From: Hyphomicrobium facile
GTDB taxonomy: Bacteria > Pseudomonadota > Alphaproteobacteria > Rhizobiales > Hyphomicrobiaceae
Length of the DNA: 64,000 bases
Assembly (NCBI RefSeq): GCF_900116175.1
Contig: NZ_FPCH01000002.1
Coordinates: 1,116,001 to 1,180,000, forward strand
Direction: 5' to 3'
Shown: positions 36,138-43,511 of the stretch, piece after piece
Numbering within the stretch: position 1 is the first letter of the stretch
How the letters are laid out: each line of letters begins with the position of its first letter
Program-made: the position numbers and the translations under genes
Notes under the pieces: model-generated
Told to the model about the DNA's origin: nothing
Database searches by the model: none
What the model saw: only the letters and a program-made list of their open reading frames with translations

Positions 36138-37616
36138 TTATCCCCGGATGTTCAACTTGCTCGGCAGCGTCACGCGGAATGTGGTGCCACGACCTAATTG
36201 CGATGACATCGTTATCTCACCGCCTAGCCTTCTGACCAGCGTCCTGACGTGGGCAAGGCCTATACCCTCCCCCTGCTGATCCTGGGGTCCGGCCCGACGG
36301 AACAGGTCGAATACCCTCTCCCGGTCCTCCTCGCCAATTCCGCGGCCGTTATCTTCGACCTCTATGTCAACGGCGCCCCAGCGGTTCGAGACCTGGCTGA
36401 TCTTAATTACGGGCGGGCGATCCTTGGCGCGGTATTTGAGGGCATTGTCCACGAGGTTTCCGAAGATCTGTTCTAGGGCGAGGCGGTCTCCCTCGATGGA
36501 CGCGAGAGGCTTCACAATGCGAATTTCTCCGCCGGCAGACGAGACACGGTGCTGCACGCTGTCGGCGACGGAATCGAAGAAATCGGCGAGGTTTATCCGC
36601 TCCGGCGCCAGCACCCGCTGCCCTTCACGTGAAAGCTTTAAAATAGCTTTTATGAGGCCATCCATTTTCTGGGTCGAGGTACGGATGAATCCGATGGATT
36701 CAGGCAGATCCGTCGTCACCGCAGCTTTCGCCGCTTCAGCAGTCGCCAGGACATGGAACTGAGGATCGTTGGTCAACGCCTGCAGCGTCTCCAGGCTGGC
36801 TTCCAGCTCACTCGTATAACCCATGACGTTCACGAGCGGCGCACGCAGGTCATGACTTACGATATAGGCGAAACGTTGGATCTCTTCATTGGCGCGTTTC
36901 AGATCGGCCGTTCGTTCCGCTACCCGATTTTCCAAGCCAGTGTTGAGTTCCTGGAGTTCGTTGCGGGCCGAAACGAGCTGGCGCGTATACCTGACGATGG
37001 TCGCGATGGCACCCAAGGCCGTGAGCAGAATGAAGGTACCCGCCAAAAGCGAGAACTGCCGAGCCGCCGCAGCGTCGATCCGCTGCTGCTCGACCCCTTG
37101 GCTCAGTTTCTTATCGACGTGCTGGAACGCTTCTCCGATCAAGACTCGGATCTGATCCATCAGGTCCTTGCCGTGATCGCTTTTGACGATTTCCAGTGCT
37201 TCAGACGACTTGCCCGCATTGAACGCGCTAATGGTCTTCGCTAATTCCGCGAGCTTTTGGTCAATCGTCTCGTCGATTTTCTCGATCGCCGGGCCTTCTT
37301 CCGGATTTTCCTTGAAGGCCGCGCGAACATCTCTGAGACGGGGCTCGATATCCGAGATGGCGGTCTCGTAGGGCTTGAGATAGCGATCTTCGCCGGTCAG
37401 CAAATATCCCCGCTGTCCCGTTTCAGCGTCCTGCACCGTCGAGAGCAGCCGCACGAGAACCGTACGCTGTGCGCGGGCCTTCAAGACATTCTCGGTCGTC
37501 GACTGGGTGCGCTGAGCAAGCCAGAAAGAGGCTATCATTAAAAGGAGGAGGGCCGCGAAACCCGCGGCGCCAAAGGCATATGTTGTACGAAGAAGTCTTT
37601 GGGGGTCCGGGGGCAT
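36138..37616 (-). CDS. CHASE3-domain membrane histidine kinase
   Basis: A 492-aa sensor kinase. One membrane helix is at about residues 14-34, then a periplasmic CHASE3 domain marked by the ETGQRGYLLTGEDRYL signature, and a second helix at about 190-212. The cytoplasmic part has a coiled coil (LVSARNELQELNTGLENRVA), a HisKA domain with the phosphorylated His in FAYIVSHDLRAPLVNVMGY, and an HATPase_c domain containing NLVDNALKYRAKD, DNGRGIGEED and GEGIGLAHVRTLV. CHASE3 senses an unknown extracellular or envelope signal. It heads the operon with an Rcp1-like receiver and a REC-HWE kinase. Confidence 0.93.
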   Translation of the reverse strand: MPPDPQRLLRTTYAFGAAGFAALLLLMIASFWLAQRTQSTTENVLKARAQRTVLVRLLSTVQDAETGQRGYLLTGEDRYLKPYETAISDIEPRLRDVRAAFKENPEEGPAIEKIDETIDQKLAELAKTISAFNAGKSSEALEIVKSDHGKDLMDQIRVLIGEAFQHVDKKLSQGVEQQRIDAAAARQFSLLAGTFILLTALGAIATIVRYTRQLVSARNELQELNTGLENRVAERTADLKRANEEIQRFAYIVSHDLRAPLVNVMGYTSELEASLETLQALTNDPQFHVLATAEAAKAAVTTDLPESIGFIRTSTQKMDGLIKAILKLSREGQRVLAPERINLADFFDSVADSVQHRVSSAGGEIRIVKPLASIEGDRLALEQIFGNLVDNALKYRAKDRPPVIKISQVSNRWGAVDIEVEDNGRGIGEEDRERVFDLFRRAGPQDQQGEGIGLAHVRTLVRRLGGEITMSSQLGRGTTFRVTLPSKLNIRG

Positions 37617-37760
37617 CTCGCTCTTGGCGATACTTCAGAGGGAAGCCTTCTTACCAAGCGCATTTCCGGGTGGCTAGCCGCCAAGCATCGTGCGGCCGAA
37701 CAAGATTAATTACGGCACGGTCACGTTGCGAGGGCGGTCTCGCAGTCGCAGTGTCCGTGC

Positions 37761-37786
37761 GGAACCAATTCCGTCGATCCTTTGTT
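37761..37786 (+). promoter_or_regulatory. EcfG-like promoter candidate (one mismatch)
   Basis: GGAAC-N17-TGTT, one base off the EcfG consensus, about 95 nt upstream of the small gene at 37882. Weak on its own; listed because consensus sites occur nearby. Confidence 0.3.
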
Positions 37787-37881
37787 TCCTCTCAACGTTG
37801 GGGGCGGGCCGCGAGGCCGCAGCCTATGTCGCGTGGTTCCGGTCAGAGGCGCCGATGCGACACCCAGAGGATCAAACCGGC

Positions 37882-38151
37882 ATGAGTGAGTGCGAACAGG
37901 ACGACGCCCGGAAGGCGTTTTTATTCGTCAATTCGGCTCGCACGCTGAGCGCTGTTACGCTCGATCGCGAGGGGCGCAACTTACCGCATCCCGGAATTTG
38001 CCGATGGAATTTCAGAGGTGAATTCCCGTTGGGCGTGCAGGAAGTGACGCCCTTCGGTGTGGACCCGGAACCGATCCTTCGCGGAGTTGCCGCGAATGGT
38101 TATTTCGTTTGGCCCGTTGAAAATTTGCAGCCGTTTGGAACATCGCAGTGA
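37882..38151 (+). CDS. Small hypothetical protein (89 aa)
   Basis: An ORF beginning MSECEQDDARKAFLFVNSAR and ending in WPVENLQPFGTSQ, with a GEFPLGVQEVTPFGVDPEPI middle section. It has no membrane segment or signal and no family that I recognise. In-frame ATG codons also occur at 37855 and 37690, but the protein-like region begins near 37882. It lies divergent from the CHASE3 kinase gene. A possible antisense reading (38394-37981) is less convincing. Confidence 0.5.
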   Translation: MSECEQDDARKAFLFVNSARTLSAVTLDREGRNLPHPGICRWNFRGEFPLGVQEVTPFGVDPEPILRGVAANGYFVWPVENLQPFGTSQ

Positions 38152-38386
38152 GTTTGCCCAGTGATTTTGAGTAACTTGAGTAACCGGCGTCTTCCGCCAC
38201 CGGAGTTCGCGCTCGCTGACGAGCGTCAGAAGCACTGGGTCGAGATCTTCAAAGATCGCGTGACCGAACCTCTGAAGGAAGTCTTGCAAGAAGATATGGA
38301 TTGGATGACGTCTCGCCCGATCCTCGAGCGGCTCAACCGCTTGCACGATGTCGAACAGGCGCACAGAGGCAATACCCGTCCGGATA

Positions 38387-38488
38387 TCATCCATCCTTCG
38401 ACCCGAAGACCAGGATCCAGCAAATAATTGCGCCGGCTATCGACTGCAGGGCGAGGATGATTTCAAGCGGCAAGAGGTTCGGCGTCAT
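38387..38488 (-). CDS. Tiny single-helix membrane protein (33 aa) under an EcfG-type promoter
   Basis: An ORF from ATG at 38488 to TGA at 38387. The product starts MTPNLLPLEIILALQSIAGA, continues as one hydrophobic helix (about residues 6-28) and ends with the hydrophilic tail FGSKDG. It is preceded by GGGAAAGGA at ideal distance, and a consensus EcfG promoter (38517-38541) lies just upstream, leaving a leader of only about 20-25 nt. The alignment of promoter, ribosome site and start is the main evidence. It resembles the small stress membrane peptides found in many bacteria, but no family is recognised. It overlaps the end of an opposite-strand ORF that is probably not coding. Confidence 0.6.
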   Translation of the reverse strand: MTPNLLPLEIILALQSIAGAIICWILVFGSKDG

Positions 38489-38516
38489 GGCGTTTTTCCT
38501 TTCCCGTTCCTGAAAA

Positions 38517-38541
38517 AACGGCGCGGCGCTATGTCAGTTCC
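38517..38541 (-). promoter_or_regulatory. EcfG (general stress sigma factor) type promoter, exact consensus
   Basis: Read leftward: GGAAC (38541-38537), 16 bases, CGTT (38520-38517). Both elements and spacing match the alphaproteobacterial EcfG consensus, and a ribosome site plus the 33-aa ORF follow directly. Confidence 0.65.
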
Positions 38542-38610
38542 AGCTCTGCCAAAAGGCCGTTGTGGATAAGCGCTGAATGTCTCGGAGGCCTCGAGGATCT
38601 GCCTGAATAA

Positions 38611-38646
38611 AAAAGCGTGCGGCCGATCTTTCGTCCGCACGCTTTT
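38611..38646 (-). terminator. Rho-independent terminator after the GlsB-like gene
   Basis: A perfect 12-bp stem: AAAAGCGTGCGG (38611-38622) with CCGCACGCTTTT (38635-38646) and a 12-base loop. On the minus strand the stem is followed by a run of six T, 21 nt beyond the end of the gene at 38668. Confidence 0.85.
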
Positions 38647-38667
38647 CATTTCACAAGTCGATCGTTC

Positions 38668-38922
38668 TTAAGCGCGTCGCACCAGGCCCACGACAAAGAG
38701 AAGGATGAGCGATCCGACTACGGCGGCCACGATGTTTCCGGCTGTCGATTCCGTATAAAGCCCCATGCTTTGCGCGAGAATGCCGGCGATACCGGCGCCG
38801 AGAATGCCGATGATGATGTTGCCGATCAATCCGAAGCCATACCCCTTGACGAGAAGACCCGCGAGCCACCCCGCTATTGCACCGATAACTATCCAGGCAA
38901 GAATCGATTCTGGCGCAAGCAT
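38668..38922 (-). CDS. GlsB/YeaQ/YmgE-family stress membrane protein
   Basis: An 84-aa membrane protein starting at the ATG at 38922 behind GGAGGATC. Three hydrophobic, glycine-rich helices are visible (AWIVIGAIAGWLAGLLVKG, IIIGILGAGIAGILA, and VAAVVGSLILLFVVGLV), the standard layout of the transglycosylase-associated/GlsB family. Members are induced by envelope or general stress; their biochemical role is unknown. An EcfG-like site with one mismatch lies 43-68 nt upstream, and a strong terminator follows, so it is a monocistronic stress gene. Confidence 0.9.
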   Translation of the reverse strand: MLAPESILAWIVIGAIAGWLAGLLVKGYGFGLIGNIIIGILGAGIAGILAQSMGLYTESTAGNIVAAVVGSLILLFVVGLVRRA

Positions 38923-38964
38923 ATGATCCTCCGTGTTGTGAGCTGCTGCCGATAAGCCTCCATC

Positions 38965-38990
38965 AATGCCTAGACGCGTCATTAAGTTCC
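38965..38990 (-). promoter_or_regulatory. EcfG-like promoter candidate upstream of the GlsB-like gene
   Basis: Read leftward: GGAAC-N17-CATT, one base from consensus, 43 nt before the start codon at 38922. Confidence 0.4.
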
Positions 38991-39120
38991 ACGACGCACG
39001 GAACCGGCCGCTCAGTGCAGCGTATGCGACACCATTTTTAGGCGTTCGCCTGACGGCACTGGGCGCGTACGAATTCAGTAAAACAGGGAATTCGGTTTCG
39101 CGCAGCGCGCTGAACGACCC

Positions 39121-40086
39121 TCAAATCAGCTCGTGAACGCTGAACTGCTTGTTGGCGTCGGTCCAAACGCGGCTGGCTTTCCAACCGGCCTTCTCGGCAA
39201 GATCGCGGAACTCCGGAACCGTATATTTATATGAATTCTCGGTGTGGATGCTTTCGCCGGGCGAGAAATGAAACGGACGGCCGCAAGCCATGATGTCCTG
39301 CGCGCGATCCGTCACGAGATGCATTTCGATGCGGCCTGCGCGCGGATTATAGAGTGCCTTATGGTGGAATGCTTCCGGATCGAAAGTGCCGCCGAGTTCG
39401 CGATTGATGCGCACGAGCAGGTTCAAATTGAAGTCGGCGGTGACACCGGCCGCGTCATTGTAGGCGCGGATAAGGACGCGCGGATCTTTCTTCAAATCGA
39501 CGCCGATAATCAGTCGTCCGCCCTGTCCCAGAACTTTCCTGAAGTTCGACAGCAGTCCAACCGCTTCCTTTGGCGCGAGGTTTCCGATGGTCGATCCCGG
39601 AAAAAATCCTGTTATGCGCGAATTCGAAAATTCGTCTGGAAGCGCCACCAGCTTTGAAAAATCGGCAACGATCGGCCGGATCTCGAGCGCGGGATAGCGC
39701 TCGACCAAGCGTGCTGCGGCGTCAGCCAATGCCGCTTCGGAAACATCCAACGGAACATAGACGACGCGATCAGAGACGCGGTCGAGAAGGATCTCGGTCT
39801 TGACGCTCGAGCCTGAACCAAATTCGAGAAGTACGTCGCCGCCGGAAAATCCCTCAACGATCTCCGAAGCACATGTTTGGAGGATTCCGATCTCTGTCCG
39901 CGTCGGGTAATATTCAGGAAGGTGCGTAATTTCTTCGAACAGGCTGCTACCGCGTGCATCGTAAAAATAGCGGCATGGAAGTGTCTTCTGCGTTTGCGAC
40001 AATCCTTCGATGACGCTCAGCCCGAAGTCGTCGGAAATCGTCGTATCGCTTGCCGGCAACCTTTCAAGCGTTGGCATGTGACGCAT
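39121..40086 (-). CDS. egtD: L-histidine N(alpha)-methyltransferase (ergothioneine biosynthesis)
   Basis: A 321-aa SAM-dependent enzyme that trimethylates histidine to hercynine, the first step to ergothioneine. Recognisable segments are KTLPCRYFYDARGSSLFEEI, the PEYYPTRTEIGIL substrate region, VLLEFGSGSSVKTEILLD (SAM binding), GFFPGSTIGNLAPKEA and IGVDLKKDP. The ATG at 40086 overlaps the egtB stop codon as TAATG, so the two are translationally coupled; the long reading to 40458 lies inside egtB. Length is typical of EgtD. Ergothioneine protects against oxidative stress and is made from histidine, SAM and a thiol donor. Confidence 0.95.
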   Translation of the reverse strand: MRHMPTLERLPASDTTISDDFGLSVIEGLSQTQKTLPCRYFYDARGSSLFEEITHLPEYYPTRTEIGILQTCASEIVEGFSGGDVLLEFGSGSSVKTEILLDRVSDRVVYVPLDVSEAALADAAARLVERYPALEIRPIVADFSKLVALPDEFSNSRITGFFPGSTIGNLAPKEAVGLLSNFRKVLGQGGRLIIGVDLKKDPRVLIRAYNDAAGVTADFNLNLLVRINRELGGTFDPEAFHHKALYNPRAGRIEMHLVTDRAQDIMACGRPFHFSPGESIHTENSYKYTVPEFRDLAEKAGWKASRVWTDANKQFSVHELI

Positions 40087-41426
40087 TACTCGACCTCCGC
40101 CGCGAGGCGCAAGCCGAGGAACTGCCAGCGCTGATGGGGATAAAAGAAGTTGCGATACGTCGCGCGCGAATGGCCGGACGGCGTTGCGCACGACGACCCG
40201 CGCAGGACGTGCTGTCCGACCATGAATTTTCCGTTGTATTCGCCTATCGCACCCGCCGGCGGCCGATACCCCGGATAGGGAAGATACGCGCTTGCCGTCC
40301 ATTGCCAGACCTGGCCGAAAAGCTGCTTCGGCCCGGCACCTTGCGAGGCATCGCTTCTTTGTGGCCGCAGCACGCCCTGCGACTTCTCCATCTGTTTGGA
40401 AGTCGAGTTGGCTGCGACTTCCCATTCGAATTCCGTCGGCAAACGCTTGCCTGCCCACCGCGCGAAGGCATCAGCCTCGTAATAGGAGACGTGCGTAACG
40501 GGCTCGGCGTGCGCGACGGGAAGCAATCCCTGGAGCGACATCTGCGACCAGCCACCGTCTGACCTCTCCCAGTAGAGCGGGCTCTCCCAGCCCTCTCTAT
40601 TGACTGCCGACCAGCCGTCCGCCAGCCACAACGTTGGCGTCGCGTAGCCGCCGTCCTCCATGAATGCGAGCCATTCAGCGTTGGTCACTAACCTATTCGC
40701 GAGCTTGAACGGCTGCACCAGCGCGTCGTGCGACGGGAGCTCGTTGTCCCACGAATAGCCTTCGCCGGAATGACCTATGCGCACAATGCCGCCCGGGAAT
40801 TCCGTCCAGTTCAGCGGCGTCGGCTCGGCGGTGTCTAGCCCGACGGGTTGCCCCTGATAGGCGGGACGCAGCGGATTAGATGCAAAGAGCGCGAGAATAT
40901 CTGTGAGCAGCAGCTCTTGATGTTGCTGCTCGTGATTGATGCCGATTTCGATGAGCCGGGTGACTTCGTCACGATCGATATCATTTCGCGCGAGAAGACG
41001 ACGAAGAGCATCATCGACGTGCTTACGATACGCGAAGACTTTCTCCGACGTTGGCCGGGTCAGCAGACCTCGCTTCGGACGAGGATGACGCGGCCCCAGC
41101 GTTTCGTAATAAGAGTTAAAGCAGTAATTGAAATTGTCGTCGAAGATCCGGTAATCGGCCAAGTGGGGCCTTAAAGCGAAATTCTCGAAAAACCAAGTTA
41201 CATGCGCCAGATGCCATTTGGTGGGACTGGCATCATCGGACGCTTGCACCACCATGTCTTCAGCCGACAGCGGTTCGGCGAGGTCAAGAGAGTGTTGCCG
41301 CGTTTCGAACAGACGAGCTTCCAGCGCTTCGCTGACACGTACGCTCGCTCCGCCGTCAGCTTGCGAAGACGAAACGTTGCTTTGGTTTGGGGTAGCCTTT
41401 TCGGCCGCAGGATGTTCCAAACGCAA
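40086..41426 (-). CDS. egtB: Ergothioneine sulfoxide synthase EgtB (hercynine oxygenase)
   Basis: A 446-aa iron enzyme joining hercynine with a cysteine-type thiol using O2. The N-terminal DinB-like domain supplies the iron ligands: His72 in KWHLAHVTWFF and the NHEQQHQE motif (His165, His169). The C-terminal half is an FGE-sulfatase/C-type-lectin-like domain (HVSYYEADAFARWAGKRLP, then VLRGSSCATPSGHSRATYRN). The first codon is TTG at 41426 with only a weak ribosome site, so the exact start is uncertain. It is followed directly by egtD. No egtC, egtE or egtA gene is in the window; the final C-S lyase step must be encoded elsewhere. A consensus EcfG promoter lies 57 nt upstream. Confidence 0.93.
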   Translation of the reverse strand: MRLEHPAAEKATPNQSNVSSSQADGGASVRVSEALEARLFETRQHSLDLAEPLSAEDMVVQASDDASPTKWHLAHVTWFFENFALRPHLADYRIFDDNFNYCFNSYYETLGPRHPRPKRGLLTRPTSEKVFAYRKHVDDALRRLLARNDIDRDEVTRLIEIGINHEQQHQELLLTDILALFASNPLRPAYQGQPVGLDTAEPTPLNWTEFPGGIVRIGHSGEGYSWDNELPSHDALVQPFKLANRLVTNAEWLAFMEDGGYATPTLWLADGWSAVNREGWESPLYWERSDGGWSQMSLQGLLPVAHAEPVTHVSYYEADAFARWAGKRLPTEFEWEVAANSTSKQMEKSQGVLRPQRSDASQGAGPKQLFGQVWQWTASAYLPYPGYRPPAGAIGEYNGKFMVGQHVLRGSSCATPSGHSRATYRNFFYPHQRWQFLGLRLAAEVE

Positions 41427-41482
41427 TTCTCTGGAGTTCTAACCCGCGCCGCCGCGCGCAGACCGCTGAGACCAAACCGTCA

Positions 41483-41508
41483 AACGCCTTCCCATCCTGG
41501 ATGGTTCC
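41483..41508 (-). promoter_or_regulatory. EcfG (general stress sigma factor) type promoter for egtBD, exact consensus
   Basis: Read leftward: GGAAC (41508-41504), 17 bases, CGTT (41486-41483). It lies in the 117-nt gap between the VOC-family gene and egtB and points at egtB. Confidence 0.6.
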
Positions 41509-41543
41509 CTGGCCCGCTGCAATAGCGAACAAGCATAGCGGCT

Positions 41544-41990
41544 TCATTTCTTGGCCGCTGCATTACTCCCATGTTTCATCTCGGCTTTTTCGTGCTTTTC
41601 GCCGTATTTCATGCCCTCGAGCTTGATGCCATCGGGGTCGAGAAAGAAAACCGCATAGTAATCGTCGTAATACTCATCGGCAGGATCCACGATCGTGACG
41701 TGGTGTTTCTTCAAGTATGTCTGGAGTTCATCGACGTCTTTTCTGTTGCGTAACTGGAACGCGTAGTGGTGCAGTCCTACGTCGCCCGTTCTATGCTTGT
41801 GCTTTCGCCCTACGGCGTCGGCTTGGGAAATCCAATATCGCGTTTTCCCGTTCGTCCAGCCAATCGAGTCTTCGTATTCGTCCAACACCTCGAATTCCAG
41901 AAATTCAAAGAGCCCGCTGTAGAAGGCCTTCGATTTCGGGAAATCGCTTACTCGGACGGAAATATGGTCGATGCCGACGACACGCGACAT
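41544..41990 (-). CDS. VOC-superfamily (glyoxalase/bleomycin resistance-like) protein
   Basis: A 148-aa protein starting at the ATG at 41990 (the longer frame to 42074 is non-conserved). It has the paired beta-alpha-beta-beta-beta modules of vicinal-oxygen-chelate proteins: VVGIDHISVRVSDFPKSKAF with a metal-type His, then GLHHYAFQLRNRKDVDELQT and YYAVFFLDPDGIKLEGMKYG with the conserved Glu. Family members include glyoxalases, dioxygenases and resistance proteins, so the reaction is not predictable. The Lys-rich tail is unusual. It is upstream of egtB on the same strand, but egtB seems to have its own promoter. Confidence 0.85.
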   Translation of the reverse strand: MSRVVGIDHISVRVSDFPKSKAFYSGLFEFLEFEVLDEYEDSIGWTNGKTRYWISQADAVGRKHKHRTGDVGLHHYAFQLRNRKDVDELQTYLKKHHVTIVDPADEYYDDYYAVFFLDPDGIKLEGMKYGEKHEKAEMKHGSNAAAKK

Positions 41991-42118
41991 GGGTGCTTCA
42001 GATCCTTTTCGAGTGCGCGGATCCGCCCTAACGAATCCGGGCCGCCTCAATCGATCTGCAAACCCTTCTGCCACGGTGGAGTTCCGCGGGAGTGCCGGGA
42101 ATATGCCCGGCTTTTTAC

Positions 42119-43504
42119 TCAGCGATCCCGATAGATCGCATCGAGTTCCCGCGCCATATCATCGAAGGTACGTTGCGGGAGAATATTCCGGCGGAGCCTA
42201 CGGAGCTCGCTCGGGGCGGCGAGAACGTACTCAATTATCGTCGCTAGCTCCGTCGCGTTTCCGGGTGAGAATAACAACCCATCGACGTTGTCGCGAATTC
42301 GCTCCGCTATCCCGCCCAGGCGACTGCCTATCACCGGAACCCCCGCGGCCATAGCTTCATAGACGGCGAGCGGCCCCGTCTCGAGGCACACCGACGGCAC
42401 CAGGCAGGCATCATGCGTGACGAGTTCGGGGAGCATTTGCTCCGAGCCAACGACCCGCGGCGCGAGCAGTCTTTTGTCTCCTGCAAACGGCTCGAGCAGG
42501 CGCTTGCCGTAATCAGAGTCCCAGCCCGATCCAAGCAGTGAGATCGATACCGGCGCCCGTTGATCGATTTGTTTCAGGGCCGCGAGGATCGCCTCTATTC
42601 CCTTGACGTCGCTACATCGCCCCGCGAACACCAGCCGCAATGGCCGCGCCGCATTGAACGCCTCGCATGTTCGATCGCCGTACGCGACAGGATCTTGCGA
42701 GACGCCCATTTCGACGAAAGCCATTTTTCTTTCGGGCACACCGTTCCGGCGAAGGACGTCAGCGATCCACCGAGACTGGATGTGGAAGACATCTATCAAC
42801 TCGATCGCCGATTGAAACGAAGCGATGAAGGCTTTGGTCATCGAACGCGACGAGATGAGGCGGCCGATGAGGGACCCGTCGCCACCGCCGCCGTCTCCGA
42901 CTTCGATCCGCGCGAGAAGATCTGCAAGTCTCACGGGCATGCCGCGATTTGCTAACCGGCAGCGCGTGCAGCGCGCAATTTCAAGACGTCCGTCGCAGGG
43001 CGAAGAGCCGTTCTCGAGCAACGCGGTTTGGGGGCATGAAATGCCTCCGGTGTGGTAGGTTACGACTGTGCGAGCGCCAATCGCTTTCGCGGCCTCTAGG
43101 TGCAACATGCCCGCTGCAAGACCGAGCGTATGAAAGTGCACGACGGCTGGCATCGTCTCGGCAAATAATTCGCGAACGCCCGGCGCGGCATCCGGACGAC
43201 GCGCATAATAAGCTTTTCGGCCCGTCCCCAGAACGGGCGGCAGCACGCGCACGTCCAGCGTGGCACTATTTCGCTGAGGTGGCGCGATAGGAGGAGATGG
43301 CGCCTCACACTCTCCGTTCGCTTGATTGAGGACAACGATCGGCTTCCAACCGAGATTGGCCTGTCGCCTCGCCAGCGCGCGCACGAACGTATTCGAGCCG
43401 CCGCCGCCCATGACGCTCGAAGCACCGACCAAGTGAAGGCAGGCCGGTGCTAAAGTGCCGGATGGCTGTTCGACGTCGTGGACGTTCAACGCCGCGGGTA
43501 TCAA
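42119..43504 (-). CDS. Family 4 glycosyltransferase (GT-B fold)
   Basis: A 461-aa retaining glycosyltransferase. The N-terminal half starts LHLVGASSVMGGGGSNTFVR, the glycine-rich acceptor-side loop; the C-terminal GT1 domain has LVFAGRCSDVKGIEAILAAL and the ETGPLAVYEAMAAGVPVIGS motif, which contains the EX7E-type glutamates contacting the donor nucleotide sugar. The proposed first codon is TTG, so a shorter start is possible. It is the last gene of the Wzm-Wzt polysaccharide cluster and follows the GT2 gene by 7 nt. It probably adds a sugar to the exported polysaccharide on the cytoplasmic side. Confidence 0.87.
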   Translation of the reverse strand: MIPAALNVHDVEQPSGTLAPACLHLVGASSVMGGGGSNTFVRALARRQANLGWKPIVVLNQANGECEAPSPPIAPPQRNSATLDVRVLPPVLGTGRKAYYARRPDAAPGVRELFAETMPAVVHFHTLGLAAGMLHLEAAKAIGARTVVTYHTGGISCPQTALLENGSSPCDGRLEIARCTRCRLANRGMPVRLADLLARIEVGDGGGGDGSLIGRLISSRSMTKAFIASFQSAIELIDVFHIQSRWIADVLRRNGVPERKMAFVEMGVSQDPVAYGDRTCEAFNAARPLRLVFAGRCSDVKGIEAILAALKQIDQRAPVSISLLGSGWDSDYGKRLLEPFAGDKRLLAPRVVGSEQMLPELVTHDACLVPSVCLETGPLAVYEAMAAGVPVIGSRLGGIAERIRDNVDGLLFSPGNATELATIIEYVLAAPSELRRLRRNILPQRTFDDMARELDAIYRDR

Positions 43505-43511
43505 CGTGGCA

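Noticed and set aside
37981-38394. A 137-codon minus-strand ORF
   Set aside because: Antisense to the 89-aa gene and to the 38161-38427 ORF, with no ribosome site and no recognisable domain.
38161-38427. An 88-codon plus-strand ORF (GTG start)
   Set aside because: It has a moderately protein-like middle section, but a weak start and an antisense overlap with the 33-aa ORF that has a promoter and ribosome site. It cannot be fully excluded.
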